64,000 nucleotides of DNA. It comes from Mycobacteriaceae bacterium (GTDB lineage: Bacteria > Actinomycetota > Actinomycetes > Mycobacteriales > Mycobacteriaceae). The notes under the pieces were generated by a model, which did no database searches, was not told where the DNA came from, and worked only from the letters and a program-made list of their open reading frames with translations. Position 1 is the stretch's first letter; each line of letters begins with the position of its first letter. Position numbers and translations under genes: made by a program. Shown here piece by piece: positions 41,920-51,371 of the stretch. The DNA lies in NCBI GenBank assembly GCA_019245755.1, contig JAFARC010000045.1, forward strand, positions 62,001-126,000, in the 5' to 3' direction.

Positions 41920-42450
41920 ATGGCGTTCGCGTACAACCCGTACGACTTCCTGCCCAAGCTGCCGACGTTCACGCTGACCTCCGAGGATGTGACCGACGGC
42001 CAGCCGCTGAACATGGCGCAGGTCAGCGCCATCATGGGGGCCGGCGGGGAAGACGTGTCCCCGCAACTGAGCTGGTCCGGGTTCCCCGAGGAGACGCGCA
42101 GCTTCGCGGTCACCGTGTACGACCCGGACGCGCCGACGGGCTCCGGCTTCTGGCACTGGGCGGTCGCGAACTTGCCCGCCACCTGCACGGAGCTGCCTTC
42201 CGGTGTCGGCGACGGCAGCGAGTTGCCCGGCAAAGCCCTGACTCTGGTCAACGACGCGGGCATGCGGCGCTACGTTGGCGCCGCGCCGCCGCCCGGGCAC
42301 GGGCCGCATCGTTATTTCGTCGCCGTGCACGCCGTCAAGGTGGAAAAGCTCGAGCTCAGTGAGGACGCCAGCCCCGCCTATCTCGGGTTCAACCTGTTCA
42401 TGAACGCGGTCGGGCGGGCGCTGATCCACGGTACCCACGAGCAGAATTAG
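41920..42450 (+). CDS. PEBP / YbhB-YbcL family protein (Rv2140c-like)
   Basis: 176 residues, the same length as the M. tuberculosis homologue. Phosphatidylethanolamine-binding fold: [40 protein letters not shown], with the DPDAP and GxxxH-type ligand pocket, and [14 protein letters not shown]. Unlike many Gram-negative members it has no signal peptide. Ligand unknown. GGAGAAAGG lies just before ATG 41920. Convergent overlap of four bases with pyrD. Confidence 0.9.
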   Translation: MAFAYNPYDFLPKLPTFTLTSEDVTDGQPLNMAQVSAIMGAGGEDVSPQLSWSGFPEETRSFAVTVYDPDAPTGSGFWHWAVANLPATCTELPSGVGDGSELPGKALTLVNDAGMRRYVGAAPPPGHGPHRYFVAVHAVKVEKLELSEDASPAYLGFNLFMNAVGRALIHGTHEQN

Positions 42451-43517
42451 GGCCGCCGGGTCGCCGAGCCGACAGCCTCGGCCAGGTTCGCGAACCCGCC
42501 GGCGTGCAGCCTGCGGGCCAGCGCGTCGTGAATGTGCTTGGGCCACAACCCTCCGCCGTAGACGAACCCGGTGTAGCCCTGCAGCAGTGAAGCTCCGGCG
42601 GTGATGCGCTCCCACGCGTCATCGGCGGTCTCGATGCCGCCGACGCTGACGAGCACGAGCTTGTCGCCGACCCGCGCATACAGCCGGCGCAGCACCTCGG
42701 CCGAGCGGCGGCCCAGCGGCGCGCCGGACACGCCACCGGGACCCAGATCGGCAACGCCGGGGGTGGCGAGGCCTTCGCGGGAGACGATCGTGTTGGTCGC
42801 GACGATTCCGGCCAGGCCCGATTCGACGGCCAGGTCGGCGATGGCGTCGACCTCGTGATCGGACAGGTCGGGTGCGATCTTGACCAACACCGGCGTCGAG
42901 GTCTGCGACCGCACCGCGTCAAGGATCGGCCGCAGGGATTCGACGGCCTGCAGATCGCGCAATCCCGGGGTGTTCGGCGAGCTGACGTTGACCACCACGA
43001 AGTCTGCCGACCCGCCGAGGCGCCGGGCACTGGCCCGGTAGTCGTCGGCCGCCCGCTCGGCCGGCGTCACCTTGGTCTTGCCGATGTTGACGCCGATCGG
43101 CACGTCGGGGCGGCGCCGCGCCAGGCGGCGCGCCAGCTCGTCGGCCCCGCGGTTGTTGAACCCCATCCGGTTGAGCAGCCCGCGGTCCGCGGGCAGCCGG
43201 AACAACCGCGGTGGCGGGTTGCCGGGCTGGGCCCGGGCGGTCACCGTGCCCACCTCGACGAAGCCGAACCCCAGCGCCCCCCACACCGCCAGACCCAACC
43301 CGTCCTTGTCAAAGCCGGCCGCCAGGCCGAGCGGACCGGGAAATCGCACGCCGAACACCGTGACGGCCAATGCCGGGTCACGCGGCGCCAACATTCGGTG
43401 CAGCAGCCGCCGCACCGGCGGCACAGCGGTCACCGCCCGCAGTGCGAAGAACACCCAGGTGTGAATGCGCTCGGCCGGTACCAGGAAGAGCAGCCGCCGC
43501 AGCGCGCGGTACATCAC
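42447..43517 (-). CDS. pyrD: Dihydroorotate dehydrogenase (quinone), class 2
   Basis: 356 residues. The N-terminal amphipathic membrane helix region ([27 protein letters not shown]) marks the quinone-linked class 2 enzyme. FMN barrel: [66 protein letters not shown] (catalytic Ser), [19 protein letters not shown] and [12 protein letters not shown]. Fourth step of pyrimidine synthesis. Overlaps the DUF5703 gene upstream by ATGA. Confidence 0.96.
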   Translation of the reverse strand: MMYRALRRLLFLVPAERIHTWVFFALRAVTAVPPVRRLLHRMLAPRDPALAVTVFGVRFPGPLGLAAGFDKDGLGLAVWGALGFGFVEVGTVTARAQPGNPPPRLFRLPADRGLLNRMGFNNRGADELARRLARRRPDVPIGVNIGKTKVTPAERAADDYRASARRLGGSADFVVVNVSSPNTPGLRDLQAVESLRPILDAVRSQTSTPVLVKIAPDLSDHEVDAIADLAVESGLAGIVATNTIVSREGLATPGVADLGPGGVSGAPLGRRSAEVLRRLYARVGDKLVLVSVGGIETADDAWERITAGASLLQGYTGFVYGGGLWPKHIHDALARRLHAGGFANLAEAVGSATRRP

Positions 43518-43759
43518 AGCTCGGGCTGATCAGCCAGACATTGAGACTTCTTGCGGCGCAACAGAACTCGTCGGCTGCCGTCGTTGTAGAGCCGGACCCG
43601 GGTCAGCTCCCAGCCCCGGTACTCGGCCTCGATGGACAACCGCGTCGACGCGCTGATCCTGGTCATGTCGGGTGGCAGCCGCAGCGGTACCCACTCGTAG
43701 TCATCGGACAGATCGGTGTCCCAGCCTGGTGGCATCCGGCCGCGTGCCGCCGCCGTCAC
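43514..43759 (-). CDS. DUF5703 family protein
   Basis: 81 residues. The core [63 protein letters not shown] is the actinobacterial DUF5703 signature. Function unknown. GTG 43759 overlaps the lppL stop and the end overlaps the pyrD start, so lppL, this gene and pyrD form a tightly coupled operon. ATG 43735 is an alternative start. Confidence 0.82.
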   Translation of the reverse strand: MTAAARGRMPPGWDTDLSDDYEWVPLRLPPDMTRISASTRLSIEAEYRGWELTRVRLYNDGSRRVLLRRKKSQCLADQPEL

Positions 43760-44805
43760 CGGCCAACCGCCGCGTGGTCGATCACCTGCACCCCATCGCC
43801 GCTGCCCGACACCACGTACAGGGTGCCGCTGGCTTCATCGAAGGCCAATGAGTTGGGTTGCCGCACGGTTGGGTATCGCACCTTCTCAACGGGTATTCCA
43901 GTGGCCAGATCGTAACCAACGACCCTATTGGCCGCCGTCTCTGACACCCAAGCCAGGGTACGTGTTCCCGCCAGCCCATACGGCGCTTCTCGAACGGGAT
44001 AGCGCTGACGCATGATCAACGGGTCGACGCCGAACACCAGCAACTCTCCGCCGCGGGTGTCGGCGACCAGCACGCGGCCGGCCGGATCGGCGGTCAGCGT
44101 GGTGGCGCCCGCACCGGCGCGCAACGCCTGCTGGGGGTGGGCGCCGCTGGCGTCGAGCGTGGTCACCGACGTCTGCGCGCGGTCCAGCACCACGGCCGTG
44201 TCGCCCTGGGCAGCAAGCTCATCGACCCGGGAAAAGATCTTGACCCGCGCCGCGACCGTGGACGCCGAGCCCAGCGTGTAGACCGCCCCGTCGGCGCTGC
44301 CGAGGACCAGCCGGCCGTCGGCGCGGGTGGTGATCGCGGTGAAATCGGTGCCGTCCTGGCCGTTCACGCCCACCCGAGTGGCTCGGGCCGCGGCGACATC
44401 GACCCGGAAGTACCCGCCCCGGCTGCCCAGGTAGGCGATCCCGCGGCCGTCGCCGGCCAACGCGGTCGCCGGACCGGGCAGCGCGATCGCTTTCGGCGGG
44501 CCGCCGCCGGCGGGGAATACCGTCACCGTCGCGGGCGACCGCGCGTCGGGCCCGGGGCCGAGCACCACCAGCGACGACGTGGCGGCGTCGAAGATCGCGG
44601 CCTGCGGACGACCGGGCAGCGGGAGCACGAGGCCGGCCGGCGAGACGGTGGCCGGCGGGGACGCCGCCGGGCCGGCCGGCGCGATCGTCGCAGGCGGCTT
44701 ACCTGCCGGGCGCGTGGAACAACCGGTCAGCGCCAGCATGCCCGCCAGCAACACACCGACGCCGACAAATCCGAGCCGAGCTGCGCGTTTCGTCGATCGG
44801 GGCAA
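43756..44805 (-). CDS. lppL: Lipoprotein LppL
   Basis: About 349 residues from TTG 44805 (CGGAG 7 bases upstream); M. tuberculosis LppL has about 358. Signal peptide STKRAARLGFVGVGVLLAGMLA with lipobox LTGC. A Pro/Ala-rich linker leads to a beta-propeller-like domain (repeats such as GRVLVADTRGGELLVFGVD, RTLAWVSETAANRVVGYDLATG, PNSLAFDEASGTLYVVSGSGDGVQVID). It matches Rv2138. Likely a surface-exposed seven-bladed propeller anchored by lipid. Function unknown. Confidence 0.88.
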   Translation of the reverse strand: MPRSTKRAARLGFVGVGVLLAGMLALTGCSTRPAGKPPATIAPAGPAASPPATVSPAGLVLPLPGRPQAAIFDAATSSLVVLGPGPDARSPATVTVFPAGGGPPKAIALPGPATALAGDGRGIAYLGSRGGYFRVDVAAARATRVGVNGQDGTDFTAITTRADGRLVLGSADGAVYTLGSASTVAARVKIFSRVDELAAQGDTAVVLDRAQTSVTTLDASGAHPQQALRAGAGATTLTADPAGRVLVADTRGGELLVFGVDPLIMRQRYPVREAPYGLAGTRTLAWVSETAANRVVGYDLATGIPVEKVRYPTVRQPNSLAFDEASGTLYVVSGSGDGVQVIDHAAVGR

Positions 44806-44908
44806 AGCGTGACTCCGGTGAACGGGTGTGGGAGTGACGGCGCAAAGTCTAGGCAAAGATTCCGATGTGAATTGTCGCGCCCGTCACACCGAATCGGCGC
44901 CGCGGCGG

Positions 44909-44914
44909 TATGGT
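44909..44914 (+). promoter_or_regulatory. -10 of the Rv2137c-like gene
   Basis: TATGGT lies 6 bases before ATG 44921, predicting a leaderless message. It argues for the ATG rather than the more distant GTG 44828 as start. Confidence 0.5.
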
Positions 44915-44920
44915 CCACGC

Positions 44921-45244
44921 ATGACCCTTGCCGCTGACAGCCACTGTGCCGGCCGGGAATTCTGCGTCGAAGACGTCTACACGGGCGCCTTCGCCAGTGG
45001 ATTCGGTCGGGTCGGCGACGGCCGCACCTTCGCCTTCCACACCGAGAAAAACCTGCTCGTGGTGGAGTTGTACCGCCCGCGACTGGCCGGCCCGATGCCA
45101 CAAACCGAAGACGTGGTCGCGGTCGCGACGCGCCGGCTCACCAACATCGACCTCACCGACGAGCGCAGCGTCATCGCCGCGGTACGTGACCTGGTAGCGG
45201 TCGCGCAGCCCGTCACGCGGGCGGGTTCCAGGCAGTCCCGATAG
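44921..45244 (+). CDS. Conserved protein (Rv2137c-like)
   Basis: 107 residues from ATG 44921; the frame is open from GTG 44828, which gives a length close to the annotated M. tuberculosis protein (137). The added N-terminus looks non-coding. Core: CVEDVYTGAFASGFGRVGDGRTFAFHTEKNLLVVELYRPRLAGPMPQTEDVVAVATRRLTNIDLTDERSVIAAVRDLV. No signal or membrane segment. Function unknown. In M. tuberculosis the next gene downstream is uppP; here it is the histidine phosphatase. Confidence 0.8.
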   Translation: MTLAADSHCAGREFCVEDVYTGAFASGFGRVGDGRTFAFHTEKNLLVVELYRPRLAGPMPQTEDVVAVATRRLTNIDLTDERSVIAAVRDLVAVAQPVTRAGSRQSR

Positions 45245-45286
45245 CACGCAACCGGGTACGGTCGTCGGCGTGGAAGCGGCGGCCAT

Positions 45287-46006
45287 ATGGTGGTGGCAGG
45301 TGAAATGACCGTCATCCTGCTACGGCACGGCCGCTCCACTTCGAACACCGCACACGTGCTGGCGGGCCGTGCCGACGGCATCGACCTCGACGACAAGGGC
45401 CGGGAACAGGCCGACGTGCTCGTGCGGCGCATCGGGTCGCTGCCGATCCGGGCCCTGGTCACCTCGCCGCTGCTGCGCTGCCGTCGCACGCTGGAGCCGT
45501 TGGCCGCCGCGCTGGCGCTGGAGCCGATCGTCGATGAGCGGCTGTTCGAGGTCGACTACGGGCAGTGGACCGGGCGCAAGATCGGCGAGCTGGTCAAGGA
45601 GCCGCTGTGGTCGGTGGTGCAGGCCCAGCCCAGCGCCGCTGTCTTCCCCGAGGGCGAGGGCCTCGCGCATGTCCAGGCACGCGCGGTCACCGCGGTCCGG
45701 GAGCGCGACCGCCAGCTCGCCGAGGAGCACGGCGGCGACACGTTGTGGCTGGCGTGCACGCACGGCGACGTGATCAAGGCGGTGGTCGCCGACGCGCTCG
45801 GCACGCATCTGGACAGCTTCCAGCGCATCACCGCCGATCCCGCGTCGATGAGCGTCATCCGGTATACGCCGCTGCGTCCGTTCGTCGTTCACGTCAACCA
45901 CACCGGGAACGAATTGGCCTGCGGGCTGGTGGCAAAACCGCCCGACGCGGACGGTGCCGGCGAGGTTCCGACGGGGGACGCCGTTGTCGGAGGATCCACA
46001 GACTGA
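45287..46006 (+). CDS. Histidine phosphatase (Rv2135c-like)
   Basis: 239 residues from ATG 45287; four starts (45287, 45290, 45293, 45305) are possible. The catalytic RHG motif is VILLRHGRSTSNTAHVLAGRADG, the second His lies in ACTHGDVIKAVV, and Glu of the family is in FEVDYGQWTG. A branch I phosphoglycerate mutase-like phosphatase; M. tuberculosis Rv2135c has acid phosphatase activity as reported. A C-terminal Pro/Asp-rich tail follows. Begins an operon with the next two genes. Confidence 0.9.
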   Translation: MVVAGEMTVILLRHGRSTSNTAHVLAGRADGIDLDDKGREQADVLVRRIGSLPIRALVTSPLLRCRRTLEPLAAALALEPIVDERLFEVDYGQWTGRKIGELVKEPLWSVVQAQPSAAVFPEGEGLAHVQARAVTAVRERDRQLAEEHGGDTLWLACTHGDVIKAVVADALGTHLDSFQRITADPASMSVIRYTPLRPFVVHVNHTGNELACGLVAKPPDADGAGEVPTGDAVVGGSTD

Positions 46007-46049
46007 GGAATTACGGCCGAGGTGCATTACCCGGTATTTTGGATGTGCA

Positions 46050-46634
46050 ATGGCCCGAGCAATTCACGTCTTCCGCTCACCCGACCGTTTCGTGGCCGGG
46101 ACCATCGGCCAGCCCGGAAATCGGACCTTCTACCTGCAGGCCGTGCACGATTCCCGGGTGGTTTCGGTGGTGCTGGAAAAGCAGCAGGTTGCGGTGCTCG
46201 CCGAGCGGATCGGGGCGTTGCTGCTGGAGGTGCACCGCCGATTCGGCACGCCGATCCCACCCGACACCGGTGAGGTGGACGACCTCAGCCCGTTGGTCAC
46301 GCCCGTGGATGCCGAGTTTCGGGTTGGCACGATGGGCCTGGGCTGGGATTCCGAGGCCCAGACCGTTGTCGTCGAGTTGCTCGCGGTCACCGACACCGAG
46401 TTCGACGCATCCGTGGTTCTCGACGACGCCGAAGAGGGCCCCGACGCGGTGCGCGTGTTCCTGACACCCGAATCGGCCCGCCAGTTCGCCAACCGGTCCA
46501 ACCGGGTGATTTCGGCCGGCCGCCCACCGTGCCCGCTGTGCGACGAGCCGCTGGACCCCGCGGGCCATATCTGCGTGCGCACCAACGGTTATCGGCGCGG
46601 TGCGCCGTTCGAGTCAGCCGATGACGAGGCGTGA
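46050..46634 (+). CDS. DUF3090 family protein (Rv2134c-like)
   Basis: 194 residues; Rv2134c has 195. MARAIHVFRSPDRFVAGTIGQPGNRTFYLQAVHDSRVVSVVLEKQQVAVLAERIGALL, DAEFRVGTMGLGWDSEAQTVVVELLAVTD and a C-terminal zinc-ribbon-like PPCPLCDEPLDPAGHICVRTNGY (CxxC…C). The pairing with the following SCO1664-like gene is very widespread in actinobacteria, sometimes next to mycothiol genes, but the function is unknown. TATTTT at 46035-46040 may be a -10. Overlaps the next gene by 14 bases. Confidence 0.9.
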   Translation: MARAIHVFRSPDRFVAGTIGQPGNRTFYLQAVHDSRVVSVVLEKQQVAVLAERIGALLLEVHRRFGTPIPPDTGEVDDLSPLVTPVDAEFRVGTMGLGWDSEAQTVVVELLAVTDTEFDASVVLDDAEEGPDAVRVFLTPESARQFANRSNRVISAGRPPCPLCDEPLDPAGHICVRTNGYRRGAPFESADDEA

Positions 46635-47433
46635 CGATGCCGAAGCGTTGCGCCGCGGCGAGCTGACGGTCATCGGGCGCATCCGCTCGGCGAGCAACGC
46701 CACCTTCCTGTCCGAGGCCAGGTGGGCCGGACACCGCATCCACTGCGTGTACAAGCCGATCGCCGGCGAGCAGCCGCTGTGGGACTTCCCCGACGGCACA
46801 CTGGCGGGCCGGGAACTGGCCGCCTACCTGATATCAGAATCGCTGGGCTGGAACATCGTGCCCCACACCATCATTCGGGACGGTCCCGCCGGGCGCGGCA
46901 TGTTGCAGCGGTGGATCGAGGAGCCAGACGACTCATCGGACACCGACGAGAAGACCGTCCCCGACCTGATCGACCTGTTCCCGGCGGGCAAGGTGCCGCC
47001 CGGCTATCTGCCGGTGCTGCGCGCCTACGACTACGCAGGCGACGAGGTCACGCTGGTGCACGCCGACGACCCGCGGCTGCGCCGGATGGCGGTGTTCGAC
47101 GTGCTGGTCAACAATGCCGACCGCAAGGGCGGTCACATCCTGACCGGCCTGGACGGCAACATCTATGGCGTGGACCACGGCATCTGCCTGCACATTCAGG
47201 ACAAACTGCGCACGGTGCTGTGGGGATGGGCCGGCAAGCCGGTTGACGACGAGAACCTGGCCGCGGTGAAAAGGCTGGCCACCGCGTTGGGGGGCCCGCT
47301 CGCCGCCGCATTGCGCGGTCACATCACCGGCGCCGAGATCACGGCCCTGCGGCGGCGGGCCGAGGCGCTGCTGGACACGCCGGTGATGCCCACCCCGGAC
47401 CGGCGCAGGCCGATCCCGTGGCCGGCGTTCTGA
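46621..47433 (+). CDS. SCO1664 family protein (Rv2133c-like)
   Basis: About 270 residues from ATG 46621. Kinase-like core with [55 protein letters not shown] (P-loop-like lysine region), [20 protein letters not shown] (catalytic Asp/Asn) and GVDHGICLH (DxG-like metal site). This is the phosphatidylinositol 3/4-kinase-like fold of the SCO1664 family, so phosphotransfer is plausible but unproven. It overlaps the DUF3090 gene and precedes cysQ by 33 bases. Confidence 0.88.
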   Translation: MTRRDDAEALRRGELTVIGRIRSASNATFLSEARWAGHRIHCVYKPIAGEQPLWDFPDGTLAGRELAAYLISESLGWNIVPHTIIRDGPAGRGMLQRWIEEPDDSSDTDEKTVPDLIDLFPAGKVPPGYLPVLRAYDYAGDEVTLVHADDPRLRRMAVFDVLVNNADRKGGHILTGLDGNIYGVDHGICLHIQDKLRTVLWGWAGKPVDDENLAAVKRLATALGGPLAAALRGHITGAEITALRRRAEALLDTPVMPTPDRRRPIPWPAF

Positions 47434-47465
47434 CGGCGCCGGATTCGTCAGCGATACTGGCAGGC

Positions 47466-48224
47466 GTGAGGTTGACCGACGCCGAGCTGGCCGCAGAGCT
47501 CGCCGAAGACGCCGGGAAACTGCTGCTGGAAGTCCGCGACGACGTCGGCTTCTCCGACCGGCGCGCGCTGGGCGTGGCGGGGGACAAGCGGGCCAACGCG
47601 CTGATCCTGGACCGCCTGCGAGACCAGCGGCCCGGCGACGGCATCCTCAGCGAGGAGGCCCACGACGACCTGTCGCGACTGCGGCGCGAGCGGGTGTGGA
47701 TCATCGACCCGCTGGACGGCACGCGTGAGTTCTGCACACCTGGGCGCGACGACTGGGCCGTGCACGTCGCGCTGTGGCAGACCGGCGGGGAAATCACCGA
47801 CGCGGCGGTTGCGCTGCCCGCCCTCGGCGAGCTGTACCGCAGCGACACCGTCAGCGCCACCCAGGCGTTCGGCGTCGCCGACCGGCCGGTCCGGGTGGCC
47901 GTCAGCGCCACGCGGGCCCCCTCGTTGCTGTACTGGATCAACGAGATCGTGGCCATCGCGCCCATCCCGATAGGCTCGGCCGGGGCCAAGGCGATGGCCG
48001 TGGTGCGCGGCGACGTCGACGCCTACCTGCACGCCGGTGGGCAGTGGGAATGGGACTCCGCGGCCCCCGCCGGGGTGGTGCGGGCCGCGGGGCTGCACGC
48101 GTCCCGGCTCGACGGCTCACCGCTGCGCTACAACCGGCCGAAGCCCTACCTGCCCGACCTGCTGATGTGTCGCAGCGAAGTGGCCGGCCCGCTGCTCGAG
48201 GCCATCCGCCAAGCCCTGTCCTGA
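47466..48224 (+). CDS. cysQ: 3'-phosphoadenosine 5'-phosphatase / inositol monophosphatase family CysQ
   Basis: About 252 residues. Lithium-sensitive phosphatase fold: [30 protein letters not shown] (metal Glu), [28 protein letters not shown] (DPLDGT motif), and [21 protein letters not shown] (WDxAA). In mycobacteria CysQ removes 3'-phosphate from PAP/PAPS and thereby controls sulfate assimilation; FBPase and IMPase activity are also reported. GTG 47466 is the chosen start. Followed by mshC, the cysteine-using mycothiol ligase. Confidence 0.93.
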   Translation: MRLTDAELAAELAEDAGKLLLEVRDDVGFSDRRALGVAGDKRANALILDRLRDQRPGDGILSEEAHDDLSRLRRERVWIIDPLDGTREFCTPGRDDWAVHVALWQTGGEITDAAVALPALGELYRSDTVSATQAFGVADRPVRVAVSATRAPSLLYWINEIVAIAPIPIGSAGAKAMAVVRGDVDAYLHAGGQWEWDSAAPAGVVRAAGLHASRLDGSPLRYNRPKPYLPDLLMCRSEVAGPLLEAIRQALS

Positions 48225-48235
48225 GCTGCCGGTCC

Positions 48236-48241
48236 TAGAGT
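48236..48241 (+). promoter_or_regulatory. -10 of mshC
   Basis: TAGAGT is followed by 7 bases before ATG 48249, predicting a leaderless mRNA that starts at the ATG. Confidence 0.5.
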
Positions 48242-48248
48242 CGACTGC

Positions 48249-49487
48249 ATGCACTCGTGGTCTGCGGCGCCGGTTCCGACCCTGCCCGGGCGCGGGCCGG
48301 AGCTGCGGCTCTACGACACGTCCAATCGTCAGGTGCAGCCGGTCGCGGCCGGGCGCAGCGCCACGATGTACGTGTGCGGCATCACGCCCTACGACGCCAC
48401 CCACCTCGGTCACGCCGCGACGTACCTGGCGTTCGACCTGGTGCACCGGCTGTGGCTGGACTCCGGCCACGAGGTGCACTACGTGCAGAACATCACCGAC
48501 GTCGACGACCCGCTGTTCGAACGCGCGCAGCGTGACGGCGTGGACTGGCGCCAGCTCGGTGACCGCGAGATCGAACTCTTCCGCACCGACATGGCGGCGC
48601 TGGGGGTGCTGCCGCCGCGGGAGTACGTGGCCGCGACCGAAGCGATCGATGAAGTCGTCGAGCTGGTGGAGAAGATGCTGGCCTCTGGGGCGGCGTACGT
48701 CGTCGACGACGCGGAACGCCCCGACATTTACTTCCGCGCCGACGCCACCCGGCAGTTCGGCTACGAGTCCGGCTACGACCGCGCGACGATGGAGCGGCTG
48801 TTCGCCGAGCGCGGCGGCGACCCGGGCCGGCGCGGCAAGGCGGATCCGCTCGACGCGCTGCTGTGGTATGCCGCCCGCGACGGGGAGCCGAGCTGGACGT
48901 CGCCGTTCGGCCCGGGCCGCCCCGGCTGGCACGTCGAGTGCGCGGCGATCGCGCTGAGCCGCATCGGCACCGCCCTCGACATTCAGGGCGGCGGCTCTGA
49001 CCTAATCTTTCCGCACCACGAGTTCTCGGCCGCCCACGCCGAATGCGTGACGGGGGAGCGCCGGTTCGCCCGCCACTACGTACACGCCGGGATGATCGGC
49101 TGGCACGGACACAAGATGTCGAAAAGCCGCGGCAACCTGGTGCTGGTGTCGCAGTTGCGCGCCGAGGGAGTGGAGCCCGCCGCGATCCGGCTGGCCCTGC
49201 TGGCCGGCCACTACCGCTCCGACCGGTCGTGGAGCGCCGCGGTGCTCGAGGAGGCCGCTGCCCGGCTGGCGCGCTGGCGCCAATCGGTGGCGCTGCCTGC
49301 CGGCCCGAACGCCGCAGACGTGATCGCCCGGGTACGCCGCTACCTGGCCGACGATCTGGACACCCCGAACGCCCTTGCAGCTCTCGACGGTTGGGCCACC
49401 GATGCGCTCGAGTACGGCGGCCATGACCCGCACGCTCCTGCGCTGGTGCGCACCGCGGCCGACGCGCTGCTCGGGCTGGACCTGTGA
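48249..49487 (+). CDS. mshC: Cysteine--1D-myo-inosityl 2-amino-2-deoxy-alpha-D-glucopyranoside ligase MshC
   Basis: 412 residues. A cysteinyl-tRNA synthetase paralogue with the zinc and HIGH site [35 protein letters not shown], and the KMSKS loop [11 protein letters not shown]. It lacks the tRNA-binding domain of CysS. MshC joins cysteine to GlcN-Ins with ATP, the penultimate step of mycothiol synthesis. The match to Rv2130c and placement after cysQ are conserved. The short C-terminal DALR-like helices end at DALLGLDL. Confidence 0.96.
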   Translation: MHSWSAAPVPTLPGRGPELRLYDTSNRQVQPVAAGRSATMYVCGITPYDATHLGHAATYLAFDLVHRLWLDSGHEVHYVQNITDVDDPLFERAQRDGVDWRQLGDREIELFRTDMAALGVLPPREYVAATEAIDEVVELVEKMLASGAAYVVDDAERPDIYFRADATRQFGYESGYDRATMERLFAERGGDPGRRGKADPLDALLWYAARDGEPSWTSPFGPGRPGWHVECAAIALSRIGTALDIQGGGSDLIFPHHEFSAAHAECVTGERRFARHYVHAGMIGWHGHKMSKSRGNLVLVSQLRAEGVEPAAIRLALLAGHYRSDRSWSAAVLEEAAARLARWRQSVALPAGPNAADVIARVRRYLADDLDTPNALAALDGWATDALEYGGHDPHAPALVRTAADALLGLDL

Positions 49488-49499
49488 TCGGCCCGACGG

Positions 49500-49505
49500 T
49501 ACGTT
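49500..49505 (+). promoter_or_regulatory. -10 of the SDR gene
   Basis: TACGTT lies 7 bases before ATG 49513. It predicts a leaderless message; no ribosome site precedes the ATG. Confidence 0.5.
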
Positions 49506-49512
49506 TTCGGCC

Positions 49513-50400
49513 ATGAGTTCTGTAAACGGCAAAGTGGCCTTGATCACCGGCGGCGCCCGCGGCATCGGCGCGGCGGTGGCGCGCCGGCTGCACAGCAAGG
49601 GCGCGAGGCTGGTGTTGATCGACCTGGACGAGGCACCGCTCAAGGAGCTGGCCGCCGAACTGGGCGATACCAGGGTGCACACCGTTGTTGCCGATGTCCG
49701 CGACCTGGCTGCCATGGAGGGCGCGGTCGGCACGGCAATGCAGCGCTTCGGCGGCATCGACATAGTGCTGGCAAACGCCGGTATCGCCAGCTACGGGTCC
49801 GTGCTGGGAATCGACCCCGTGGCGTTCAAGCGGGTCGTCGACGTCAACCTGGTCGGTGTCTTCAACACCGTGCGGGCGGCGCTGCCGTCGGTGATCGAGC
49901 GGCGCGGCTACGTGCTGATCGTCTCCTCGCTCGCGGCGTTCGCCGCGCAGGCTGGGATGGCCGCGTACGACGCCACCAAGGCAGGCGTCGAGCATTTCGC
50001 GAACGCGCTGCGCCTCGAGGTCGGCCACCGCGGCGTACGCGTCGGCTCGGCGCACATGTCGTGGATCGACACACCGCTCGTCCGTGACACGGAGCATGAC
50101 CTGCCCTCCTTCCGGGAGGTGCTGGACCTGCTGCCCGGGCCGTTCGGCAAGTTAACCACCGTGGAGGAATGCGCGGAGGCGTTCGTCAACGGCATCGAGC
50201 GCCGCAAGAGGCGGGTGTACTGCCCCAAGTGGGTCGGGGCGATGCGGTGGCTGCGCCCGCTGTTGGCCACGCCCGTCTATGAGGCGCCCGGCACCAAGGC
50301 CCGTGCAGAACTGCTGCCAAGAATGGACGCCGAGGTGGCGGCGCTGGGCCGGTGGACAAGCGCCCGCACCGAGGCACTGGAGAAACGGCCACCGGCCTAA
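49513..50400 (+). CDS. Short-chain dehydrogenase/reductase (Rv2129c-like)
   Basis: 295 residues. Classical SDR: NAD(P) loop TGGARGIGAAVA, VVADVRD, NAGIASYG, catalytic Ser in IVSSLAAFAAQAGMAAYDATKAGVEHF with Tyr-x-x-x-Lys as YDATK. The C-terminal extension (FGKLTTVEECAEAFVNGIERRKRRVYCPKWVGAMRWLRPLL) is typical of mycobacterial lipid- or steroid-active SDRs. The substrate is unknown. It ends in a four-base convergent overlap with the PAC2 gene. Confidence 0.9.
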   Translation: MSSVNGKVALITGGARGIGAAVARRLHSKGARLVLIDLDEAPLKELAAELGDTRVHTVVADVRDLAAMEGAVGTAMQRFGGIDIVLANAGIASYGSVLGIDPVAFKRVVDVNLVGVFNTVRAALPSVIERRGYVLIVSSLAAFAAQAGMAAYDATKAGVEHFANALRLEVGHRGVRVGSAHMSWIDTPLVRDTEHDLPSFREVLDLLPGPFGKLTTVEECAEAFVNGIERRKRRVYCPKWVGAMRWLRPLLATPVYEAPGTKARAELLPRMDAEVAALGRWTSARTEALEKRPPA

Positions 50401-51290
50401 CTCCGAAAACCCCCCGGGCCGCGCCGACGCAGATAGCGCTCGAACTCGGCGGCGAGCGCATCGCCGTCGACCTTGCTCAACGCCTCATTCACGTCGACCT
50501 CGGCGTCGCCGCGCTGCTCCAGGGTCTGCACATACTCGGCGACCTCCTCGTCCTCCGCGGTCATCTCGGTGACCGCGGCCTCCCACTCCTCGGCCTGCAT
50601 CGGCAGGTCGGCCAGCGGGACCTCGATGTCGAGCACGTCTTCGACGCGGCGGAGCAGCGCAACCGTCGCCTTCGGGTTCGGCGGCGCTGACACGTAGTGC
50701 GGAACCGCCGCCCAAAATGTCACCGCCGGTATCCCCGCGGCCACGCACGCGTCCTGAAACACGCCGGCGATCCCGGTCGGGCCCTCGTAGCGGGTCTCCT
50801 CGAGGCCGAAATAGTGCGCCGACTCCGGCGAATAGGCCGCGCCCGACACCGGGACCGGCCGAGTGTGCGGGGTGTCGGCCAACAGCGCACCCAGGATGAC
50901 CACGGTGCCGACGTCGAGCTTGTCGGCGATCGCCAGCAGCTCGGCGCAGAACGTGCGCCACCGCATGTTCGGCTCGACCCCATGCATCAGCACGATGTCG
51001 CGGTCACTGCCCGGCGGGCGGCAGTACGAGATCCGCATCGACGGCCACACCAACTCACGTGTGACGCCGTCCATCTGGCGGATCACCGGGCGGTTCACCT
51101 GGTAGTCGTAATAGGCCTCGTCGTCGATCTCGGCGATCGGGTCCGCCTCCCAGATCGCGTCGAGATGCTCCAGCGCGTCGCTCGCCGCGTCACCGGCGTC
51201 GTTCCAGCCCTCGAAGGCGGCTACGATCACCGCGTCGTGCAGTTCGGGCAGGTCGACGCCGTAACGATTGGTAGCATCCGACGGGGTCAT
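50397..51290 (-). CDS. PAC2 family protein (Rv2125-like)
   Basis: 297 residues. PAC2 (proteasome assembly chaperone 2-like) domain: VIVAAFEGWNDAGDAASDALEHL, YYDYQVNRPVIR, DIVLMHGVEPNMRWRTFCAELL, VVILGALLADTPHTRPVPVSG, GIAGVFQDACVAAGIPAVTFWAAVPHYVSAPPNPKATVALL. An acidic C-terminal tail follows. The mycobacterial proteasome gene mpa is in the same window, but a link between the two is unproven. ATG 51290 is chosen because of the -10 at 51297-51302. Divergent from metH. Confidence 0.88.
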   Translation of the reverse strand: MTPSDATNRYGVDLPELHDAVIVAAFEGWNDAGDAASDALEHLDAIWEADPIAEIDDEAYYDYQVNRPVIRQMDGVTRELVWPSMRISYCRPPGSDRDIVLMHGVEPNMRWRTFCAELLAIADKLDVGTVVILGALLADTPHTRPVPVSGAAYSPESAHYFGLEETRYEGPTGIAGVFQDACVAAGIPAVTFWAAVPHYVSAPPNPKATVALLRRVEDVLDIEVPLADLPMQAEEWEAAVTEMTAEDEEVAEYVQTLEQRGDAEVDVNEALSKVDGDALAAEFERYLRRRGPGGFRS

Positions 51291-51296
51291 CAGTTC

Positions 51297-51302
51297 AGCG
51301 TA
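51297..51302 (-). promoter_or_regulatory. -10 of the PAC2 gene
   Basis: On the minus strand TACGCT is followed by 6 bases and ATG 51290, predicting a leaderless mRNA. Confidence 0.5.
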
Positions 51303-51358
51303 GAGCGTGTTCCAGCCCCGCGAGTGCTCTGTCTCGATCCGCATTTTGCTAGACGGAC

Positions 51359-51364
51359 TACCCT
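51359..51364 (+). promoter_or_regulatory. -10 of metH
   Basis: TACCCT, 7 bases, then GTG 51372. The gap to the divergent gene is too short for a long leader, and no B12 riboswitch fits. Confidence 0.5.
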
Positions 51365-51371
51365 ATTTGGT

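Noticed and set aside
51345..51371. B12 riboswitch upstream of metH
   Set aside because: There are only about 80 bases between the divergent start codons and a -10 fits just before the GTG, so no room remains for a cobalamin aptamer. None of its conserved boxes is visible.
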